Source: an uncultured Bacteroidales bacterium
GTDB lineage: Bacteria > Bacteroidota > Bacteroidia > Bacteroidales > Paludibacteraceae
Assembly (NCBI GenBank): GCA_937885465.1
Contig: CAKZZM010000196.1
Span: forward strand, 1-7,853
Direction: 5' to 3'
DNA: 7,853 bases
In this document: positions 5,267 to 7,853 of the stretch, in pieces
How positions within the stretch are numbered: the first letter of the stretch is position 1
Layout: each line of letters opens with the position of its first letter
Notes under the pieces: model-generated
What the model was told of the DNA's origin: nothing
The model's database searches: none
What the model saw: the letters and a program-made list of their open reading frames with translations, nothing else
Made by a program: the position numbers and the translations under genes

Positions 5267-5641
5267 ATGAACCCGGAAAAGAAGTTTGGGCGGAATTATC
5301 AACCCAATAAATTCGACACAAAGTACAACCATAGTTCGGACAAACTATGCGCCATTGATGCCTTAGGAGTCCAGCAAACACGTTGGAACAATATCTTCCA
5401 CGACCAATATGGTAATCAACAAAAACTCTATTGTCACTTGCAAACAGGAGAAGATGTGCTACTCAAATGTGAGTACTCCGAAGACTCTGCATTGATTGCC
5501 GTACATCAGCCGCACAAGTTTATAGGAATAGGGGATTATGCGCCGGAGTTAACACCTGCTGTATTGTCTGCTATCAAAACTGTTTATCCCAACGCAGATG
5601 TTGTCGGTGAGGAAAGATTTATTCGTATTGTGTTTAGATAA
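5267..5641 (+). CDS. Unrecognised hypothetical protein, 124 residues
   Basis: The protein begins MNPEKKFGRNYQPNKFDTKY, a basic, Asn/Tyr-rich and probably unstructured lead of about 30 residues. A mixed alpha/beta part follows with strands QKLYCHLQTGEDVLLKCEY and ALIAVHQPHKFIGIGDYAP and a final helix-strand (LTPAVLSAIKTVYPNADVV, then RFIRIVFR). I do not recognise the family, and no catalytic or binding motif is clear. It is the last + strand gene in the window. Its final 19 codons are antisense to the 3' end of the VRR-NUC gene, a 58-bp tail-to-tail overlap with no terminator between. The hairpin upstream may separate it from the preceding operon. Codon pattern and length make it likely to be real. 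Confidence 0.75.
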   Translation: MNPEKKFGRNYQPNKFDTKYNHSSDKLCAIDALGVQQTRWNNIFHDQYGNQQKLYCHLQTGEDVLLKCEYSEDSALIAVHQPHKFIGIGDYAPELTPAVLSAIKTVYPNADVVGEERFIRIVFR

Positions 5642-6030
5642 TCATCCACGTAAACAATGAAGTCAAGGATGCTCTTGCACACCTCGCAACGATAGCCCTG
5701 CCGTTGGAGTTTATCTATCATCGCCGTTTGGTTCTTACTCATCCTTCCAGACCTCCCGTTCTTCATCTCTATCCATAAGCCGTGATACTCTCCTCTCGGC
5801 ACGGCGAGGAATAAGTCCGGCACACCTGCGACCACTCCCTCTGCTTTGAGTTTGGCAGCGGTGGTCAGATTTCGCCACCCGCCATTGGGAATAGCAAAGA
5901 GCATTTGCGCAATGTCTCGGTGCGTGGCACGAAACCAGTTGACGCAGGCGACTTGCAGGTCGTGTTCACTATCAGCCACCTTGCCGTGGTTCTTCTTTTG
6001 CCATATTCTCTGAAACTCCTCTATGGTCAT
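5584..6030 (-). CDS. VRR-NUC domain nuclease
   Basis: The product has 148 residues from the ATG at 6030. It has the ordered motifs of the VRR-NUC (PF08774-type) PD-(D/E)xK fold. An acidic residue lies in the first helix (Glu22 of ADSEHDLQVACVNWFRA). The landmark AIPNGGWRNLTTAAKLKAEG follows (about 46-65), then GVPDLFL with Asp72, WIEMK with Glu88 and Lys90, and a helix opening SKNQTAMIDKL with Gln101. All expected catalytic residues are present. Family members are metal-dependent nucleases, often acting on branched DNA; in phages a role in DNA recombination, packaging or junction resolution is inferred. The 3' 58 bp overlap the convergent + strand gene. A 152-bp gap with a GC-rich hairpin lies upstream, so it may be expressed apart from the lysis genes. 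Confidence 0.93.
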   Translation of the reverse strand: MTIEEFQRIWQKKNHGKVADSEHDLQVACVNWFRATHRDIAQMLFAIPNGGWRNLTTAAKLKAEGVVAGVPDLFLAVPRGEYHGLWIEMKNGRSGRMSKNQTAMIDKLQRQGYRCEVCKSILDFIVYVDDYLNTIRINLSSPTTSALG

Positions 6031-6060
6031 CGCGCTCTCTTCCCCGCCCTTTCGCCTCGC

Positions 6061-6100
6061 GGTGGTGCGCTACCCACAAATTGCAAAGGGCTGCACCACC
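6061..6100 (-). promoter_or_regulatory. GC-rich hairpin in the leader of the VRR-NUC gene
   Basis: On the - strand GGTGGTGC pairs perfectly with GCACCACC (8 bp), and an inner GCCC/GGGT stem can form around a 12-nt loop. A second possible stem, CCGC/GCGG, lies nearer the start codon, overlapping the A/G-rich stretch GGGGAAGAGAG just before the ATG at 6030. The arrangement suggests a structured 5' leader that could affect translation or transcript stability. It matches no riboswitch class I can name. Confidence 0.4.
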
Positions 6101-6182
6101 AACAAGGCTACTCGGCACTAACTTTAAATACTTAATACCATGAAAAAACACTATGAAAAAAATTTTACTTTTCGCAACATCA

Positions 6183-6587
6183 TCACGACGTGGCTTTATT
6201 TCTTTTCTTTGTAGTCTTACTATGTTTCTGTTCCTCGAACTGTTGAAAGCCGCCGTTTAAGTACTCTACCACATCACGCAGCGTCTCGTTCTGCTTCTTG
6301 TCCTCTTCCTCTATAATGTCGAAACGCTTGTCTATCTTCTCTTCTAATGCACGGAACTCCTGCGAGCGCACGGCATCGCCACTATCCATCCTATCCAAGA
6401 TACCCTTCTCGTACTTCTCTAATATCTGCTGCGCAAAGTCCGCTTCCGCAAGTCGAGCATCAGTAGTACTCTTGTGAGCCTCGGCTTCCTTGATTTTGCG
6501 TGTCGCCTTAACATAAATGATACTGCCCCCACCAAGAGCACCTATCAAGCCTACTATGGCTGCTACTATCGCATTCAACCATTCCAT
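6183..6587 (-). CDS. Single-TM coiled-coil protein, holin candidate
   Basis: The product has 134 residues. Residues about 4-26 (LNAIVAAIVGLIGALGGGSI, then IYV) form one hydrophobic, Gly/Ala/Ile-rich transmembrane segment with a short N-terminal end. A long charged helical region (about 28-118) with heptad-like spacing follows (ALEEKIDKRFDIIEEEDKKQ). The tail is strongly basic (KHSKTTKKRNKATS). Such TM-plus-coiled-coil proteins are regular neighbours of endolysins in Bacteroidales phages. A holin or lysis-accessory role is inferred from topology and from position, starting 4 nt after the stop of the M15 peptidase gene. It lacks the two or three TM segments of classical class I and II holins, and a membrane-anchored structural protein remains possible. 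The ATG at 6587 is the first start and matches the TM boundary. Confidence 0.85.
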   Translation of the reverse strand: MEWLNAIVAAIVGLIGALGGGSIIYVKATRKIKEAEAHKSTTDARLAEADFAQQILEKYEKGILDRMDSGDAVRSQEFRALEEKIDKRFDIIEEEDKKQNETLRDVVEYLNGGFQQFEEQKHSKTTKKRNKATS

Positions 6588-6591
6588 AATA

Positions 6592-7008
6592 TCATAACGC
6601 TAAATAATTATCACGTATATCGTGACGGTTCTTCGTTCCCGCATACGACACATGCACCCATGTCGTGCCTTTCTTGTTCTTCTCGTACAATAGTTGGTCA
6701 ACGTCCATCTCACTCAGTATCTGAAACAGCCTGCGTTTGTCTGCCAATTTGGTGCATACCAAGTCAGCCGCCTGCCCCTTTGTATGTTGGCTCGTAGCCA
6801 CTCCACCAACCGCACTATTCAATGCCGGACACCTATACCCGCTCGTCACGATAATAGGAACGCCTAACCGCACACGCGCAGGCTCTAACACATTCTCTAT
6901 CAACGCACGCAGATTGTCCTCTATCTCCTGCGTCGTCTTTAGGTTGTTTATCTTCTTTTCGAGTGCTGTATCGCTGTATAGCAACTCGCCAATAGTAAAG
7001 TACTTCAT
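6592..7008 (-). CDS. M15 family zinc peptidase, phage endolysin
   Basis: The product has 138 residues, the usual size of a single-domain M15A (PF08291-type) peptidase. The signature TSGYRCPALNSAVGG (about 55-69) is followed by SQHTKGQAADL with His75 and Asp82, and WVHVSY with His119. These three residues are the expected zinc ligands. The intervening DQLLYE (about 104-109) supplies the likely catalytic acidic residue. Enzymes of this family cleave peptide bonds in the peptidoglycan stem or crossbridge (D,D-carboxypeptidase or L-Ala-D-Glu type); which bond is not decided by sequence. No signal peptide is present, so export would need a holin, matching the adjacent TM protein. The start at 7008 gives the family-typical opening MKYFTIGELL. 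It is co-oriented with the lipoprotein gene 60 bp upstream. Confidence 0.95.
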   Translation of the reverse strand: MKYFTIGELLYSDTALEKKINNLKTTQEIEDNLRALIENVLEPARVRLGVPIIVTSGYRCPALNSAVGGVATSQHTKGQAADLVCTKLADKRRLFQILSEMDVDQLLYEKNKKGTTWVHVSYAGTKNRHDIRDNYLAL

Positions 7009-7068
7009 ATCTTAAAATCGGTTTTTTCGTATTTTATTCCCACTTCCGGCGTTTCATTCGATTTTGTG

Positions 7069-7566
7069 CTATTTTAGCCACTTAAATAGTCCTTTGATTA
7101 TTGTCGTATAAGGCTTGGTTGCCGGTATCTTGTCGCAGATTTTGAACGCTCCAAGCAATAGCAGTATCACTACCACCACCCAAAACGCCCACGAACAGAA
7201 CTTGTCATACCCACTACGCTCGCGCGGCACGGAGATAGTCTCGGTAACGGTCTCGGTGCGGATTAGGGCTATCGTATCGTGTTGCAACACTATCTTGTCT
7301 TTGTACAAGGTCTTGTACTGCGTCAGCGTCACATAGACCGTATCACCTGCTCTCCACCTATCGCGGAAGATGCTATCGTGCTGCCATACATAGACGCTAT
7401 CCATGCGGTATTCAACACGCACGCTGTCGCGGGTCGTGGTCTGCGATACTCCCTGCACGGTCTTGCAACCCGCAAAGGTCAGCAATACAACTAACAGTAT
7501 GCCTATCGCAAACACACCACAACATAAACGACACACAAACCGCAATATTTGTTCCCTATCTATCAT
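7069..7566 (-). CDS. Lipoprotein with C-terminal TM segment, candidate unimolecular spanin
   Basis: The product has 165 residues. A lipoprotein signal peptide is visible: basic N-terminus (MIDREQILRFVCRLCC), hydrophobic core (about 15-30) and a lipobox-like TFAGC with Cys34 as the lipidated residue. The -3 residue is Phe rather than the usual Leu, so lipidation is likely but not certain. Residues about 42-115 are an ectodomain with alternating polar and hydrophobic residues (SVRVEYRMDSVYVW, GDTVYVTLTQYKTLY), a beta-like pattern. A second membrane segment (about 126-142, WAFWVVVVILLLLGAF) and a basic tail follow. Outer-membrane lipid anchor plus C-terminal inner-membrane TM is the topology of u-spanins such as phage T1 gp11, which disrupt the outer membrane in the last step of lysis. 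Position directly before the endolysin supports this. The alternative is an ordinary phage membrane lipoprotein. Confidence 0.88.
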   Translation of the reverse strand: MIDREQILRFVCRLCCGVFAIGILLVVLLTFAGCKTVQGVSQTTTRDSVRVEYRMDSVYVWQHDSIFRDRWRAGDTVYVTLTQYKTLYKDKIVLQHDTIALIRTETVTETISVPRERSGYDKFCSWAFWVVVVILLLLGAFKICDKIPATKPYTTIIKGLFKWLK

Positions 7567-7568
7567 AA

Positions 7569-7575
7569 CTCTCCT
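7569..7575 (-). promoter_or_regulatory. Shine-Dalgarno sequence of the spanin-like gene
   Basis: On the - strand AGGAGAG lies immediately before TT and the ATG at 7566. Along with 2881-2891 it is one of only two clear Shine-Dalgarno motifs in the window. It supports the start giving the MIDREQ N-terminus. Confidence 0.65.
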
Positions 7576-7593
7576 AAAACAACCTTTCCACTT

Positions 7594-7752
7594 TCAACTC
7601 TCCTCTTCCTGCTCTTCCGGCTCTTCCACCTCATCCACCTCTTCCCAAGCCGGTGAGTTATCCGGGCGCGTTATATGATGGCTGTATATATAAGTGCCAT
7701 CTTCTTGAATTTGACGGAGTATCTTACCGTCGGCTGCATTCTGCTGGATCAT
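7594..7752 (-). CDS. Small acidic phage protein, 52 residues
   Basis: The ORF runs from the ATG at 7752 to the TGA at 7594-7596. The product begins MIQQNAADGKILRQIQEDGT, continues through a Tyr/His-rich stretch (YIYSHHITRP) to SPAWEEVDEVEEPEEQEEES, and ends very acidic. The layout 'ADxGKxL...DGTYIY... W-E-E-V-D' is familiar to me from tiny proteins lying between tail or receptor-binding genes and lysis genes in Bacteroides phages, though I cannot name a family. It is 27 bp upstream of the spanin-like gene and in the same direction, so probably in the same operon. The acidic tail is encoded by a purine-rich run of GAA/GAG codons. No function can be given. Coding status is supported by codon pattern, spacing and the A/T-rich leader before the ATG. 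Confidence 0.72.
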   Translation of the reverse strand: MIQQNAADGKILRQIQEDGTYIYSHHITRPDNSPAWEEVDEVEEPEEQEEES

Positions 7753-7788
7753 GATTTAATGATTTAAAGATTTAAAGATTTCAAAGAT
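7753..7788. repeat. A/T-rich 8-bp imperfect tandem repeat in the lysis-operon leader
   Basis: Successive units GATTTAAT, GATTTAAA, GATTTAAA and GATTTCAA are followed by a partial fifth. On the coding (-) strand this reads as repeated ATCTTTAA directly before the ATG at 7752. It may serve as the A/T-rich unstructured leader favoured for Shine-Dalgarno-poor initiation in Bacteroidetes. Confidence 0.75.
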
Positions 7789-7800
7789 TGTATGACCTTA

Positions 7801-7853
7801 TAGGAACATATAGGAACATATAGGAACATATAGGAACATATAGGAACATATAG
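7801..7853. repeat. Perfect 10-bp tandem array (TAGGAACATA), truncated by window end
   Basis: Five identical copies of TAGGAACATA plus a partial TAG run to the last base, with no mismatch. The array lies upstream of the - strand lysis genes and continues outside the window. On the - strand the unit TATGTTCCTA has no stop in any phase and would read as a YVPICSYMFL repeat. On the + strand every phase meets TAG. Confidence 0.95.

Noticed and set aside
6474..6797. Plus-strand open frame over the holin candidate and endolysin
   Set aside because: It is antisense to genes with clear M15 zinc ligands and a TM segment, and its translation is Ser/Cys/Pro-rich with no domain.
7034..7057. Minus-strand 7-codon ORF MKRRKWE between the spanin-like gene and the endolysin
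   Set aside because: It is too short to support as a leader peptide. No attenuator structure was seen near it.
7403..7678. Plus-strand open frame rich in Ser/Thr near the right end
   Set aside because: It is the complement of the spanin-like gene and of the Glu-rich tail of the small acidic protein. The Ser runs are antisense of GAA/GAG codons.

Overview
The window looks like part of a phage or prophage of gut Bacteroidales (Bacteroides, Phocaeicola, Parabacteroides or a relative). It has moderate GC, densely packed small genes and mostly Shine-Dalgarno-poor, A/T-rich start regions. Several protein types are familiar from phages of that order: a Gly-rich DUF7666-like protein, an 'MKANEL...' protein, a DUF551 protein, short helical proteins resembling the crAss001_48 family, a VRR-NUC nuclease and an M15 endolysin. 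No host housekeeping gene, rRNA, tRNA, CRISPR array or transposase was seen. Family names come from remembered sequence patterns, since no search could be run. The window starts inside one tandem repeat and ends inside another, so it may be a contig broken at low-complexity repeats.

Left and middle (1-5641, + strand): a run of small accessory or early phage genes. It starts with the 3' part of a DUF7666-like protein carrying a DG/YG repeat. Two short hypothetical proteins follow, then a free-standing NUMOD4-HNH-NUMOD1 homing-type endonuclease. A previously uncalled 40-codon Cys-rich ORF comes next, then a hypothetical protein, a DUF551 protein and a helical protein. The genes from the endonuclease to the helical protein are joined by four successive ATGA stop/start overlaps. 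Two more small helical proteins follow. The last of these is trailed by a coding-looking stretch interrupted by TAA codons. A second HNH endonuclease, with two zinc-binding Cys clusters, is broken by an apparent one-base deletion. The + strand genes end with a crAss001_48-like protein, a strong hairpin and an unrecognised protein.

Right (5584-7853, - strand): genes read leftwards and converge on the + strand block, with a 58-bp tail-to-tail overlap. In transcription order they are a tiny acidic protein, a lipoprotein with a C-terminal membrane segment (candidate unimolecular spanin), an M15 peptidase (endolysin), a one-TM/coiled-coil protein (holin candidate) and a VRR-NUC nuclease preceded by a GC-rich structured leader. 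The first four fit a late lysis cassette: inner-membrane release, peptidoglycan cleavage and outer-membrane disruption. The cassette is preceded by an A/T-rich 8-bp repeat and a 10-bp tandem array that runs off the window end.

The most interesting items are the candidate u-spanin and lysis cassette, the Cys-rich micro-ORF in an ATGA chain, the decayed HNH gene, the stop-interrupted tail after 3886, the structured leader of the VRR-NUC gene and the 10-bp repeat array.
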